Numbered from the stretch's first letter, positions 49,101 to 63,900 are shown. The stretch: 64,000 bases of DNA from Holacanthus passer (GCA_025331565.1 JAFREQ010000043.1:6333001-6397000); one strand, 5' to 3'. Notes: a model not told the origin generated them from the letters alone. Translations and numbers: made by a program.

Positions 49101-52100
49101 TCTTCTACTGAAACTGTGGCGGCCCACTGCTAGTTTCTTACATAAGCCAAAGTCTGAGATCATGGCCCGAACTCGGCCGTGGGCATTTGGCATGGACACA
49201 AGGATGTTGTGGGGTTTCAGGTCTCTGTGGACTGAAGGAAAAGTGTTCAGGTAAGTGGAGGAAAAACAAGCTGTCAGATACTTTAGAGGTGTAGATATTG
49301 TTTGGCAATACAAAAAAAGTAGACAATGAGAGCGAGGAAGTGATTTTGTATTCAGGGACGGATACCTATGTTGAGAGAGTGCAGGTGGGCCAGTCCTGAC
49401 ATGGTCTGCTGAAGAAGCATAACAGGTTCTAGTCCATGACGCTCAAAATCCTTCCTCTCAACATACTAGAAGGACAAAAAGTCTGTCAGTGAAGTCCAAT
49501 AATTATAACAGGGTGTCTTGTTTTTACATAGTTTGTAGATGTGTAAAGCACCAAATTAACTTTAGCATGGGAAGTGATTCTTGTAGTTTTTGGTCTCTAT
49601 GAATAAGGACACAATGACAAAGAAGGAAACATCAATTAAAACTGAACTTCTATTAGCAAAATACTACACAATGAACTCGAATTTTCCCAGACTCCATTCC
49701 AATCCATTACCTCCTGAAGTGAGGCAGCACACAGCTCAATGGCAATGTACTGGAACTGACGGTCCCTCTCAGTGCAGAAGTAGCGAATGACATTTGGGTG
49801 CTCGTCTGACTCCCGAAGCAGCTGGACTTCCCGGTCTGCAAAGCTGAAGCACTCTGGGAGAATTCTCTTCACTGCGACTGGACGGTTGTCAAACTGCCCC
49901 CTTGTGGAGAAACAATGGAAGTACAATGTTGCGATATTTCATGAGTATTTCATAAACAAAAAATATGACAAATAATTCTTAACTGGTTCTTCAGACTAAC
50001 CTGTACACAATGGTGCCCTCAGCACCATGACCCAGGACCTCTTTGGGACGGAAAGTTATGTTGCCCACTCTGACAATGTTGGAGTCCTCCTCTGATAAAG
50101 AGAAACATAATTTAGAGAGTGAAAACAAGGATAAAATTGTTGCTCAAGTGTTGAACAAGCACCAACAAAGAGTGTGCGCATGTGATCTTAATTTCTCGAT
50201 CCTTGCCTCCATCTTCATGCTCATTGGCAGAGCTTCCCAGCTCAGACACAGACAGGTTAGAGTGGTTGGAGGCTCGGGGTGTGACATTGGGGCTGCTGTG
50301 GTCTGAACATTCGGAGCGGGTGCGGGCCACTTCCAGATAGTCGCTCTCTGGGACCAAGCCCAAGCCCACGTCTGCAGGGGGGAACGGCTGCTGTCTCTGG
50401 AGCAGCTCCAACCTCTCCTCCATCTGCCTCTGGAACTCCTGGTGCTGCAGCTGCTGCTGCTTATGAACACTCTGTGGTGAGAGAGGAGACCGTGTGTAAA
50501 GCTCAGAGAATAACAAAACTGTCTGATTATGAGGGTGTCAGCATGTTGTTTGATCCATCCAACACTTTAATATTGATATTGATTGTATTCCGCACTTTTG
50601 TCCACTAGCAGATTTGACACTTGTTTCATATGAAAGATTTTCTGTCATCACTCAGTAGCTGTATGCACTCAATTGTCCACTAGGTGGTGTTGTTCGACTT
50701 ACTTTAGGGTAGGTAATCACAAAGGCCACCCAGCCAGCCAGAAGGAAAGTGGAGAAGATGATAGTGGCCATGTCTTTGAGCATTGTGTCCACAGGGGCCT
50801 CTGGACGTACAGGGCGACCACCTGTCCCAGGCTCCTGGACAGATGTTTTAGGCAGAGGAGAAGGGGGGCCATCATCCATACCACTGTCATTCACCTTCTG
50901 AAGCATGGTGGGAGGAAGAGCGTGAGAAAGTCTGCACAGATGTTCTGATATCTGAAAACTCTTCAAAAGAAAATATGTATGAGTCACCTCCTCAACTTTC
51001 TTGTCAGTAGTAGGTGGGATGACGTTGCCTTGATTGCGAGGGAAGCTGTCAGGGAACTTCTCCAGGAGCTTGGTGTGAGCATCAGGGGGCGTCTCGTGAT
51101 GGCCTGAAATGCAAAAATGATGAACTTTTTAAAATCATAATTAATAATCAGAATTGCAGCCATTCACCGAAACCACTGATTTCAATAATGACATTTATAG
51201 TGATCTGTTTAAATGGCAAGGAAACCCTGTATATGATTTTAAATTTATGTCCACGATTAGTTTTATCATCCAGCAGAGGGCAGTCTCAGTACAGTCACTC
51301 ATAGCGCAGCGGACCATTCCAGGCCCTGGACTTCAGATGGAGGTGAATAGTACTGAGAGTTCCCTTGTGCATGAATGGTTAGTGAAACTCAGAATTCTTA
51401 GGTGGAGGCCCTGAAACACTCTCCCTCGCTGTACCAGGAAAGGTCACATTAATCAGAGTAGGTACTTTTAGATTTTACTTTGTGTTTTATGTACTGATGT
51501 AGTACCTATGAGGAGCAGGTAGTCCCTCATGAAGTTGATACGGTTTCGCTCTCGGAGTGCAGGATTGAACTTCACACTGGTGCTGGGTGTGATGACACAC
51601 TCCCTGTCCTCTTCAGTCTCCTGGCTGTCGGGACCCTCCAGCATGGGGAAGGTGCTGCCACGAGGCTGTGTGAACACACACAAACACACATAAGAATTTC
51701 AGATGAATTTCCTGTTAGATGCTTCACAGGATTACAGAAGAAAAAAAACATAACCTGGCCAATGAGGCAAAGTGATTCGAGTCGGGGCAAGCTAAGACGC
51801 AAGAGACACAGGATGTATTTGTGCGTACTCACTGGCATACCTTTAAACCACGAACCAAAAATGAAAAGAAACCATAAAACAAGTCGATAAACTGCTGGGA
51901 AAGTTTGACTCAATACAAAACTTGCACACATTTTAACAGTTAACATACGTGTTTTATGTTCATGTCTTATTGATAAGGATTGTGTTTTGCCTAAATGCAG
52001 ATATGCATGTAACTGTCACTCACCACCACAGTGACTCCATCGTGTACCATGGATTGGGAGGCGTACAGACTGGTGGAGTATTTACCCACATACAAAGTGG

Positions 52101-55100
52101 CCCTGAAAAAAGGGGGGGAAAAACACAGTAAAACAAATGCCTGCTTACTTTTAGAAGTACAGTACACACTACATGCTAAATGGAAGTTTGACAGAACACA
52201 ATCCTGAACACATCTGGGGTCTATGGACCATTACAGATTTGAAATGGAGAACTTTCAGAGTTCTCCATCATGTAAGTAAACACATGAAAGCTTCACAGAG
52301 GAACAACCACTGAAAGTCCTGTTTGTCCTTTCCAGCAGTAGCAGGTGTGAAACAATATATAAAAATAAGAACAGTACTGTAGTGTGAAACCAGAGCTGAA
52401 ACCAGGCCTGTCAGCACCCACTTGGTAGTTATTACATGTCTAGACTCCATCCCAACATTAAGCAATCTCGCATCTTACAAAACTATATCTTCATTTCACC
52501 CTTTGAGTAATTCAGGCCCCTATAATTAATAGACAAAAGGTTTCAACATGTTTAAAAGAGTATTTGGCCAGTGTTTGTTCAAACACCAAATGAATCCTTT
52601 ATTAAAAATATATTTAAATTAGAAAGGTCTTATCAATCACGAAGACAAAATCCTACAAAAGTGGACAAAAAAAGTCCACTTACATAAACTTGTTCTTGGG
52701 TTTCTTCTCTTTGGGAAATGGGTACTTCCACTGGGTGATGCGGCCAACCTCTCCGGACATGAAAGTGAGGTAACGCAGGGTTTCCACGGCCACATTTGTG
52801 TGGGTAACTTTGCGTAGGCCCTCGCGCTGCCAGATGTACATGGCCACCACCGGAGAGTTATAGTTCTGCACCCACTGAACGTCTCCTGATTCATTGTCCA
52901 CAGTCACCACAAGGCCGTCACCATTGGAAACATAATGAGCCATTTCTATGGGGAACCAAAGAGCAGATGAGTGAATGGCATCGTCTGTCAGAAATTAGCA
53001 AAACCAAAAGAGCCAGCATGTCCGAGAGTCTTACTGTATTTGGTGTCATCATCAGGGAGGGTGGAGGCGTAGTCAGAATAGGTGGCATTCCAGCGCAACT
53101 CTCTGCTCTTGGTATCATACATGGTGATGGTATACTCTGATATACAGGAAGGATGAACAACAAGGGCATATTCACACAGGAAAGAAATATTTGTATTGTT
53201 TTGCTTTCCTTATGTAACACACACAAAAGCCAGGTGTAGAGTATCAGTTTCTGGGAGTGAACACAAAGCAGTGTTGGATTTCCTTTGCTTCAGAAAATGG
53301 GGAACAAAATCCAGCATACATGCTGTTGAGTGACAAAGTATGTGTTGACTTGACACAAAGGTATGGATTTAAAGTATTTCCATTTTCAGTTTCATGGTCT
53401 AGGTCCTTGTCTACATTTACTACCCCAGTTTCCCCAGCCTGAAGCACTGCAGGAACAGACTGGGCGGGGACAGCGGAAGACGAGCTGTAGGTAAATAAAG
53501 GTTTGCCAACACTTTGGGGTTAGAGCATGCAAGATAAATATGCCTCTTGATTAGTACGATTAAATCAACATTTGAATGGGATGGGCTGCAACGATAATCT
53601 GACTAAGATAAGGCTGGCCAGACATTGCTGAGCTTGTGTTGCTGGATTGGGTTTGTGTTTACCTGTGCGACCCAGATAGAGAAGAGACGAAGAGGGACAC
53701 AGCATCTCAGCAAAGGAGGAAGTCAGAGTCTGCTGTTTCTCACCAGTCAGCAGGTCTACCACATACCACAAGTCCTGCTTCTTACCTGTATACCAGCACA
53801 AACACACACAAAATGATCTACCTCTGCCATGAATACAGCATTTATAATACAAAACATATATCTCAGTGTGAGAAGCTAGGTTTCCATCCAAGTGTATTGC
53901 TATTTTTAACAGAATTGCAAGAAAATCTTTTCCACCTCAGCCAAGTGTTTTTTTTTTAAATGCACAAACCACATCTTATAGTCTGTAGTTTATTCTGTAT
54001 TTATACTTGACTATTTATATGAAAGACAAGGCGAAAGCCCGGTCAAGCAGAATAACATGTAGCCATTTAATCTTGAAAGTGATGGGTGTTACTATTCTAT
54101 CATTAAATGAACAACCCAGTATGTCCTCTTTGTACCATCTCACCTATTTGCAGGGAGAGTATTCAATACAGGGAGCGACAGTAATAACCAAATCATAGGT
54201 TACTAAGGGTGAATACAAAAGACATTTAACAAGAAATTGTTAAATTGACATTTAACAAAGAACTGCTTCAATACAGAGAACGCAGATGATGGTTTGGTCT
54301 GATGATTCCTGCAAACTCCACATGGCCAAAGATTTCATACATGAACAGATTTAGAGAGTGAGAATTTGAGTCTTTAGCACTTTCATGCCTGTTCATCTGC
54401 AATATGCTTTGTGCCAGCAGCAGCTTCAGTTGAATGAAAACAAAAGCTTTGCTGATAATGACTGTGGGGAGGCAAATGTCACCTGCTTTCCATTAAACAA
54501 AGACACGCAGTCAGTGTGGTAGATTACCTCTGTTAACTGTTGTAAATTCAAAAGAGCACAGACTGCGAGCGCAGGCTGAGTGGAACTGAAAGGCACTGTA
54601 AGATATTCGGTGACAGCCAGATAACACCAGTTCATTAAGGTGAGCAGACACACTGGGACATGGACTGAACATGTTTATGGATAAGGAAACTACAGAAGAA
54701 CTGGTTTAATCAAAAGGCCAAATCTAATTCTTGCTTGAGAGTTAACCTCACCCATGTAAAGGACTCCATCAGAGCTGCGGCAGGGAGAAGCTTGGACCAA
54801 CTCAGGAATGGTGAACGGTAATTTCTGTTTGAGCAAAATGAATAAACGTTAGATAACGATCTGCGCTATGACAAGATATGGGCAATGTGTTACATGCACA
54901 ACCACAGCTGCAACTTCAACAACAACAACTTCAGCATGACTTGCACACACACATTTGTGGTGAGAGGATAGGTTTTTCTATAGAACAAGGAACTGAGCAG
55001 TGTTTCTTCAAAAAAGTGGGGAGATTATGGTTTGTGATAAAATGGTTTCTCTTACTGTGAGGCCTTCGTTGTTCTTTCCTCCCAGAGAGTACAGGCTGCC

Positions 55101-57937
55101 ATCATTTGGGTCAGGCAAAAAGGCTGGTCTAGAATAAAGATTTAAGAGGATGCATTACATCCCTAGCCAACATGTTACTATTTTTATTTCCATTCACCAT
55201 CTTTTGTTACAGACAGCACACGAGGACATATAGAAATGCACCCGTGCAGAAAAACAATTCAAAGGTACATACTCTGCCACATGTGTGGGGACCTGAAGAA
55301 CTGGATCTGTGAGGAGGGAAAAGAACACAAGATGCAATTCAGGACTGACGAGAATATTAACCAACAATGGAAAGCATGGCCAGTAACTGTTGAGTAAGAC
55401 AATGACATTGGTGACATTCACCTGCAAAGAACACAAAGTCCAATGAAAAAAAATTCTCCTGGCACACATGCGCAAGGCAAACAGTCATGTCTGCAAACAG
55501 CTTTCTGTGGAGTCGTCAAACATGTAACACCAGTGGAACAAAAAAAAAAAAAGACTGTCGAATGAGCTCACATTAGATCATATCCTCTATATTATCCTGT
55601 TGACAGATAACAGACTAACTGATGCAGATTTTACTGCTACCCTGGTACAGAAAAAAAATATTTTGCTCTGTATTTAAATATTGGAAATAATCAAAGTAAA
55701 ATGGTAATGGTAAAATTAATCTGGCTATGTTGTGAATTTTCCTTCTCGAAATGCCTCCCAGAGATGGGAGCTTAAAAGGGACCACATCATGTCTTTGCAT
55801 GTTTAAGCCCCTTTACAACAAGTTTAATACATTTTTCATTACAGCCCATCATTTTCCAGTATACAATAATGTGTCCTCCCCTCTGGGTGGCTATTAGCCT
55901 ACAATCAGCACAGAATGAAAATGAGAATTTGGTTGAAAATGAACTTAAATAACTGGAAACTTGCTTGCGATACAGTATGTGATCCATCACACTGAACGTC
56001 AGGTCCACTTTGTTTTGTCAAAGTTATATTACTGTTGTGTTGTAGGCTGAGGAAGTGCACACCTTTCTAATCAATTAATGTTTTAGTTCACTGAATTTGT
56101 AGCATGACTAGCAAATAATACCTGTCTCAAAGGAGGGAAAATTATACAACAAAATACATTGATAAAAACTATTTAAAAAAATGAAAAATACTACAAAGGC
56201 TCTTAAAGACAGAAGCCAACACATGAAGCTCAAACTTCAATTGCTGCTAGACAAACACACACCTTTCTACAGTGTGAACATACAGGGCGTGGACCAGATG
56301 GTGCTGATCTCTGTGGAGGTGCCCCAAGGGGTCAACACTAGCAGGGGGGGCATAGGATTACCTGAAGGTGGTCAAAGACTCTTGTCACCAGAGTCATCAG
56401 TATTCATTATGTGTAATTACAGAGGGTGGTGAGAAAACAATGGTTCTCTATGGCAGGCATAGAAAGACGCTAATCCTGGTTGGCTAAAATACAAATGCAT
56501 GTTTGCAAAGTCAATAGAGGGTGACAAGCAAACAGTGAGAGGATGTATTATAAGTCTTAATTTTTATTTTTGTCTTGTTTTTTTATTTTTAAAGTAAAGT
56601 TCCTATCTTATACGTGTGGGCTGAGTTGTCTTGGTCCAGGGAAAAGATTTCTGCTTCCCCCTCATTATGTGGGTGTACGGTTGTTTGACTGGAGCACGAC
56701 GACAACAACAACAGGTGTGTGCTGAGCCTGCTACAGAACTGGTCAAATCTTTATTCAACAGCTCTTCCAGAAAAAACAGATGATGCGGAGGAAGCAGCCT
56801 CTGCCTCTGATTATTAATGACATGGGTATTAGGTGGACCTAACCAGGACTTGTAGGTTCGGACAACAGTAGTTTTACTATCTCAATCAATCTTGTGAGCC
56901 TTACAAGCGTGAGAAAATGTATGTTTAGAACATGTCTCTTCTACCAAAGATTAACTTCCTTTTTTCAGGAAGTTTTCCCATTAACCTTTGAGTGGATCTT
57001 ATCTAATGTAATTCCCAAGCGTATGGTGCCTACATTAACATGGTAACCACAGTACATGCTGTGTGTGCAGGTGACACTACAGCAAAGTTGCTTACTCTTG
57101 CCCACTCTGACCTTGATTACAGGCTATATTTGCCCCCCTCTCAGTTAATAATTACCCAGTTTCCATGCCTAAGAGAACATCTCAGCGCATTTCCCTTGGT
57201 TTAATCCCAGAAAACATTTCCTATGAGTACATGATACCAATAAAAAAAGCCCTAGCAGTATTTTGACCAAATTAATTACAGGTGTATTCTTTTGAATAAT
57301 TAAAAGTTAGAGTTGTGGATGAAAAAAATAGTTTCTCATCTGGTCATAATTCAAAATATAGGCCTGTTTTACTACCATGTTTACAAAAATTATTGTGGTA
57401 AACAAACTTTAAACAACATTAGAAATTATTAATTCCTGTCTATTATTAGATGTGGTAATGCCTTCACATGCTCTGTTTTATACCACAGTAGGATCACAGA
57501 CACCATTTCAAATAATAATAAAAGTGGCTCAGCCTTCATGATGCATCAAAGTTTCACATGTGCCCCCCCTTGGTTCAATTCTTAAGATAATCACAGTCTT
57601 ATTATTTTGTTCTACCACACCCTTCATGACATAAATCAACACTGAAAAGGACAAAAGCCAAACATGCTTCATTGTGGTTCAAAAACAGCAGTGAGATCTC
57701 ATTGTCTTCCCACAAAAGCACCTTGTTTTTGCAAATGTAACCTGAATAAGGAACTGGGCTTGGGGAAAAAGGCACACAAACAAAAACTTGCCTGGACTCT
57801 GTTCCTCTCCTCTTACCTTCTTTCAGAGTCCATTTGATAGAGCCTGACTTCTTGCTAACAGCATGCAGGTTTCCATCCAGGGTGGACACAAAGAGCAGGC
57901 TTTCAGGAAGGGAAACTGTGCTGGCATTGCAAAACCC
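45717..57937 (-). CDS. ern1: Endoplasmic reticulum to nucleus signalling 1 / IRE1-alpha kinase-endoribonuclease (first exon missing)
   Basis: Twenty-one exons join in frame: 57937-57817, 55306-55273, 55128-55056, 54824-54752, 53785-53663, 53136-53035, 52945-52684, 52102-52024, 51665-51506, 51103-50988, 50897-50703, 50471-50207, 50091-50001, 49900-49711, 49465-49366, 49231-49032, 48771-48624, 48391-48264, 47651-47528, 46414-46347 and 46265-45717. They total 3201 nt (1066 residues); human is 977. The luminal sensor begins LLFVSTLDGNLHAVSKKSGS. The membrane segment is in exon 50897-50703 (ATIIFSTFLLAGWVAFVITY). The kinase has VAVKRI, HRDLKPHN and SDFGLC, with the activation-loop serines in GRHSFSRRSG. 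The KEN RNase has RNKKHHYREL with the catalytic Lys and His. The protein senses unfolded proteins in the ER and excises the xbp1 intron. Oddities are a GC-AG intron (50206-50092), one residue fewer than human after SEDCKDNP, and a long C-terminal tail. The signal-peptide exon is expected beyond 64000. Confidence 0.96.
48242..48257. repeat. Poly(A) tract in an ern1 intron
   Basis: About 16 consecutive A (T on the transcribed strand) directly upstream of the donor at 48263 of the exon ending at 48264. It is simple sequence only. Confidence 0.8.
55307..57816. other. ern1 intron between the first two exons found
   Basis: About 2.5 kb between the donor at 57816 and the acceptor before 55306. It contains a plus-strand open frame (56181-56432) that I could not identify and that may be a decayed repeat fragment. 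Otherwise it is AT-rich intronic DNA. Confidence 0.6.
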
Positions 57938-60900
57938 CTACAGAAACACAAAAAATAAAAGCGATGCACCGTAAACAGCCACATCCCTATTCGGCATTAA
58001 AATATTACATACACTTATTTGAATTAAAGTGATTGCATATTAAACTCAGACATTTGCAAGCAGGCCTGTGTAAGCATGAATCCTCCCACTTAAATCCAGA
58101 GATTAGGTCAAAATGCTGTGATCTTGCATTGATGCTCTGAATAATGACTTCAGCCACTAATCACACACACATTACACATCCCATCATCACACACATGGAC
58201 TAATCATTATTAGCATGTTCAAATTACAGCATGCTAATAAGAATATCAACACCCTGATATGAAGAAATCTGACAGAGGATTTGTCTAAAAAAAAAGAGAG
58301 GCCTGTTTTGGTATGGTTCGTCTTTTACTGGAGGTGGGTGAGTGGTGGGTAGAGCTGCAAAGATTAGTGGATTAGTTGATCAAAAGAAAATGAATGGCCA
58401 ACTATTAAAATCGACTAATCATTTCAGTCATTTTTCAAGCAAAAATGTCAAACATTTGCTGGTTCCAGCTTCTTAAATGTAGGGATTTGCTTTTGCTTTT
58501 CTTTGCCATTTATGATAATAAATGACGGTTCTGGACTGTTGGAAAGTTTGAAGATGTCACTTTGGGCCCTGGGAAATTTTGATGGGTATTTTTTGAGCAG
58601 ATTAATTGATAATGAACCATATGAATCATGAAATGCAACCCTAATGGTGGGTTGCCCCAGGGTGTGTGCCACCTCGGCCTGCTTTACAAATCAATACCTT
58701 ACCATAACAGCTGAAAACAAACTGTGATGGGGCTGACTAGCTAGGTAACAGAGGGCTGGACGAGCTCTCAGAGTTCAAAGTAACAGCCAGAGTCGAGGGT
58801 TGCAATGTGGAGGAAGGTAAACAAACTGGGCACTGGGCTGAGCACGTGTGCATGTTCTCAACCTCAGCATTACGCTCGTGCTACTAACCAGCAGACCTTG
58901 TAAGGTTGGTTTGACTTTTTTTTAAATTCACAATGAACTGAGTGAACAGAGTGTCAGTTCCTCCCTGCACAGATGAATAGTGGGCTGACAGGCCATATGG
59001 GAACTCTCCTTTCCAGAACCTCTTACTCCTACTCAGAAATACAGGGGACATGATCAGATATGGGAACACTTGGATTGGTTCATTATATGACAGACTGTGT
59101 GAGTGACAAAAGGCCAGTACAATGACAGTCATCAGAGATATACAAAGAGAAAACTCAGAGGGAGGAAAAGCAAATGAAGAAGCAGCAAATTCAGTGAATT
59201 GAACAAATGAACCCAAAACCACAACAGCAGCTAAACGACCCAGCCTCATGACTTGGCTTATGCCAGAATTAACAGCACTGTGGGCGATGTGCGCTCCACT
59301 CACCCACTGTGGAATTCTAAAAACGCTGCTCTTGATAACCAGGCCGTGGGCTTCTTATGGTTTTTGGCACCAATGTGCAGGAAGAGGTCCAGTCTGGGTG
59401 TTTGAGAGATCTGACTCGAGAAGGCCGTATGAACTCAGCCTGGCCAGTCTGTGTGCTTTGATAGAAGCTGTTCTTCGTCAAGAGTAATGCAACTGGCACA
59501 CATGAGCTTTCTCAACTAAAGGAGTAACAGAGGCTGGGAGAACTTTTTTAATTGATTTGTTATTGACGTATTATCTGGCATAATTTATCAGCGCTTTTGT
59601 GGCCCACCATGAGGATTAGATTGCCATCTTTACCACAGGAGTATTAGAAAAGCCGAGCAGCTGAGACAGACCTCATTCTGCTGCTGAACCTCAGCGATAT
59701 TGATCAACATCCCTGACTAATCCCCCTGAACAGCTCCCTGGAGGCAGTGCAAATAGCCCCTACATATAACACAGATTACCAGTCTATACTTTCCACCACA
59801 CTCTTTTGAGCATTTAGCCACGTTTGAGGAGATAAGGAAGATGGGGGTGCTTGAAAATCAGACATGAAAAAAAAACCACCAGAGCCAGTAAGTCAGGCCT
59901 GGCGTTGGGTATGGAGAGCAAATGCAACCACCATCACCAAGTCACTCAGGGTGCTCCCCTCGGCCACACAGCTTGCATTTCCTTACAAAACCAATGTCAT
60001 AAAAACAACCTGAGAGGTCCATTCTGTTATTTTACAACTCTCATCCTTTCCCCTGTGTGTTCTTCAGCTTAAACTTGAAATGGGGAAATACTAGCCTGAT
60101 ATAACTGACCAAACAGAAACCAAGGCCAAAACAACCCCATAAACTGAAAGTGTCACATTTGCCTACGGATCCCCTGCTGTAGTCTCACATCCTATACAAA
60201 CATGTGTGTCAATATTGTGCACCTGTGACTGTTCCCAGCATCACACGACTGTACTGAGAGAATCATAACCAACTTGTTTTTGGGCCCCCCGTATCCTCCA
60301 TCAGGGTTCTTGGTTTCGCAAGCAAATAACTGTCTTAACATCTGTCAGCCTCCTAGTTTTGGATGGACACAGTTATTAAACTGTTGAATATTCTGGAATA
60401 TAAGGCCTCAGAAACATCTGGTTTAAAACGTCTGGCTGTTCTAAAGCTTTTTTTAAAAGACGTAAATGTCAGGACATTCCCTCTCATTTCCTCATTCTGT
60501 GTGTAACACAGAAACGTTCAGTTGTTGCGTAAGCGAGTTACATAATACTACAGAACTGGGAGAAACCAGAGTCTTGGCAAGTTCTGAGGTCTTCACTTTC
60601 TCGTCTGCAATGAGGCCAGACATGGCCTCACTGACTACGATGCTCATGATATCACTGGTAACAGTAAGTCTGGAGTCTTGCATGACAGACCAACCCGAAC
60701 ACAGGACAGGCTGTAATTGTTAGCTTTTCCACTGAGTGTACACAAGCACTTCAGTAGTACACTTGCATTGTATTACATCAGCAACCAGCAGTTTGGAGTG
60801 TTATGGTTCAATCAGTTGTCTTAGAAGAAAGAGGGCTGCTAAAGTAAAGACTGGGAGCCAGACAGACAGAGGATCTCTTTATAGGAGAAACTGGACACAT

Positions 60901-63900
60901 AAGAGACACACAGGGAGGGGAGAATAGTAAAGATATAGTGCTCCCACTCATCAGCAATCTGTATTAGCTGATACTCATTACGAAGACATTAACAGTGGCC
61001 GTAAAAGTCTTCTGAAACACTCATCACAATGTATGTGAGGCAAATAAAGTCACTCTATCATGGCTGCCCTGCATCCTGAGAACAGGCAAACATTTTGAGT
61101 ATCACTCTGATAATGCATCAACATTATATGATGGTAATGTGTCAGAAACACACTTTGGACAGCAGCTTACTGCTGCACAGCCTCTCATAACGGTTTGTGT
61201 CTGCTACAAACTGACAACATTAATTGTGGGCCAGATAAATTGGTAGTGTCTTCTGAAACACCAATTCAGTCTTCTGTTTGGCTGTCTCACCAGGTGTGTG
61301 AAATGCAAACAAAGATTTTCATTTATCATCCGACCCTTTAATTGCGAGATCATTTAGAGAAGCACACGGGGAGAGAGGGCAAATACAGAATTGTTATGAC
61401 ACTTATATGGTTGCCAAATGTAATAAATAGATTAATAAAGAGAATGCAAGGAATCATTTTTGAAATTAGTAGTAGCAAGCTAAATAGTTTGAAGTGGTGA
61501 GTCTAACTAAAAATAACATGGACAAAAGACATGATGTAAAAGTGGGTTTTGCAACTGATGAAGAGGGTGTCTGTGTAAATGTTTAAAATGTATTAATATT
61601 TCCAGGTGAGACTATTATTAAAGACATCTTCTAATCTGAACTCTTCAAACTAAATGTCACAGTTTTTCTAATGAAAAGTAGAACACTCACTCTCCTACCA
61701 CCAATGTGTCTGCAACAATTAGCAGTCTGTTTGCAGCTTCCTTGGGTGCAGACAAAAACCAACACAGGAACCAAGAAATACTTATCTCACACCTGGTAAC
61801 TTGTCATGAGAGGTGGAGTGCAGCAACAGATTCAAGTTGTCAAAAAAAATGCTTTGAATGTCAATTAACAAACCCCCTTTTGTATGTGTGGGGATATCTC
61901 ATCAACACAGCATTAGGATATCAGTCTTTAAGTCCAACATGAAAGCAGTCATTTGAGGTTTCCCTTCAGGGCTGTATAAAGATGACACCAGTTTCAGACA
62001 CCAGCGTGAGAGCTGAATTACACTAGAAAAAGACAAGTGAGGACCTATGCGTGGGGAAGATGACTGTTCAAAAGTCAATGTGTACTACATTTTAAAATTT
62101 AGTGATCATTGGAGAAACATCTCAGCACCTTCCTAATCAACTCTGTTTATCAGCTGCACTCTGCGTGGGGTTGCTTCAGTAGGGACAATGTCACGTGTTG
62201 GCCCTCGTTCAGCCACATTCAGTCAAAGCACAGCCAATCTACTGTTGTGATAAGATAGTGAAAGATCACAACTTCTTTTTAAAGCAAATCAGGCTGTTTT
62301 AGTTCAGTCTGAATCTTGTCTACACAGGCAAACAATGAAAGAAATAAAGTTATGGTCACAGTTACAGAGCAAAGGAACAAACTACAGCTGAGGGACATAT
62401 TGTAGTCTTAAGTCAATTATAAGTTGTGAAAGGAATATTAGTGTTGTTAAAAAGTGCCGGCAGATGTGTGAAGTGAGGCATGAGCATAATGTGTGAAGAA
62501 GCATCTATAAACAAACTGTAACAGCTGCTGAAACAAATAGCTAGAGTTTAGTCACTGACACATCCTCCTTACAATGGAAAATCGGCTGACCTTAAAAATA
62601 GCCCAATTGTGAAGAAGAGACAGTGAAAAAAGAGACATATGAGTCTGTTGCTTTTTTATTTGTATCTCTATCTCCCACAGACACTTATGTAAAAATCTAT
62701 AGATAGCCTATCATCATTTGTCACCCCCCACTGCAGCAGCAGACTGTCTAACAGGCTAAGAGAAGAAGCTGAGACATGATAGGGGATTTAAAGGCTACTT
62801 TAATCTGCTGCTTAGCTTTAGTGGTTTAATAGCTTGGTAGCAACGCCTGGAGATTTTCTGAGGATCTGGCTCGGTTAAGCAAGTTAGCTCCCTTTTGTGC
62901 CAGCCGCTAATACTATAGGATCCATTCTCTGTTTACAGATTCCTTTGATAAACAATACATCACAACCCAATTCATATTTTATTCCAGCCTTCAATTGCAA
63001 AATAATTGTTACTTTACAGTCATAATGTTTGTGAATGACATCATGTTGCATGTGGACGTGCACAGAAACATTGATGTTTGTGTGGGGTTTTTTGTACCGG
63101 CCTCACGCAGGTCGTGCATGATATAATCAGCCTCACCACAAAGATTCATGGTGGATAACAATGCCAAGCTTTGGTGTGGAACTTTTCTAAATTAGAGACT
63201 ACAGACGAAGCACACACACCGTCTCTGCCCTGCTAACTTCACATGGCTGTAGAGATCTAATCAAATGAGGGAGAAGGCTTTCATTAAACCTAATGCAAGT
63301 GTGGACAACAGATACTAGTAGGAATCCTTTAAACATAACCTCAGTATGGAGACACATTTTCTTGCATGAAGCTTCTATGTTTCCTGTTTGATCTACATGT
63401 TTCTTCTGTTTGGAGTATTTATTAAGCATTCATATCTCCAATGTCAAAAAAAAATTCACAAACACATCAATCCATCATCCAAAACGACTAAATGATTAGT
63501 TTAAGCCTGATGTGTAAGCTCATTTTCACTCTTGTGAACAGAAGAGTTGAAAACAGCAGAAATATTAATAAATATTAGTAAGCCTTAACAACATAAACAC
63601 ACTGATCCTTGTATAAAAAGGTTTCAACAGCTATAATGCTGAATTAGCTTTTCTTAAATTCACTATTTTCCTAATGTGGTTCTGTGATACTTGAGTTTAT
63701 GGCATGAAAATATTAATAATGCTGGGAAGAACTTAGCTTTAAAACAACACAATTAACATTTCTCATAGTCAATTAATAGAAAGATAATCATTAAAATTTT
63801 CTCAGGAAGAAGCTGGGAATCTTATTTCCATGATCTTACTTTCAAACGAGTGCTTTTAGCCGGTAAGCTAACGTTGATGCTAGCTTACTTCTTTAGTGTC

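Noticed and set aside
58884..59303. Minus-strand frame with a hydrophobic start (MRLGRLAAVVVLGSFVQF) considered as the missing ern1 signal-peptide exon
   Set aside because: The frame does not reach a convincing phase-0 donor directly after the hydrophobic part and lacks promoter-like CpG content. It remains a weak possibility only.
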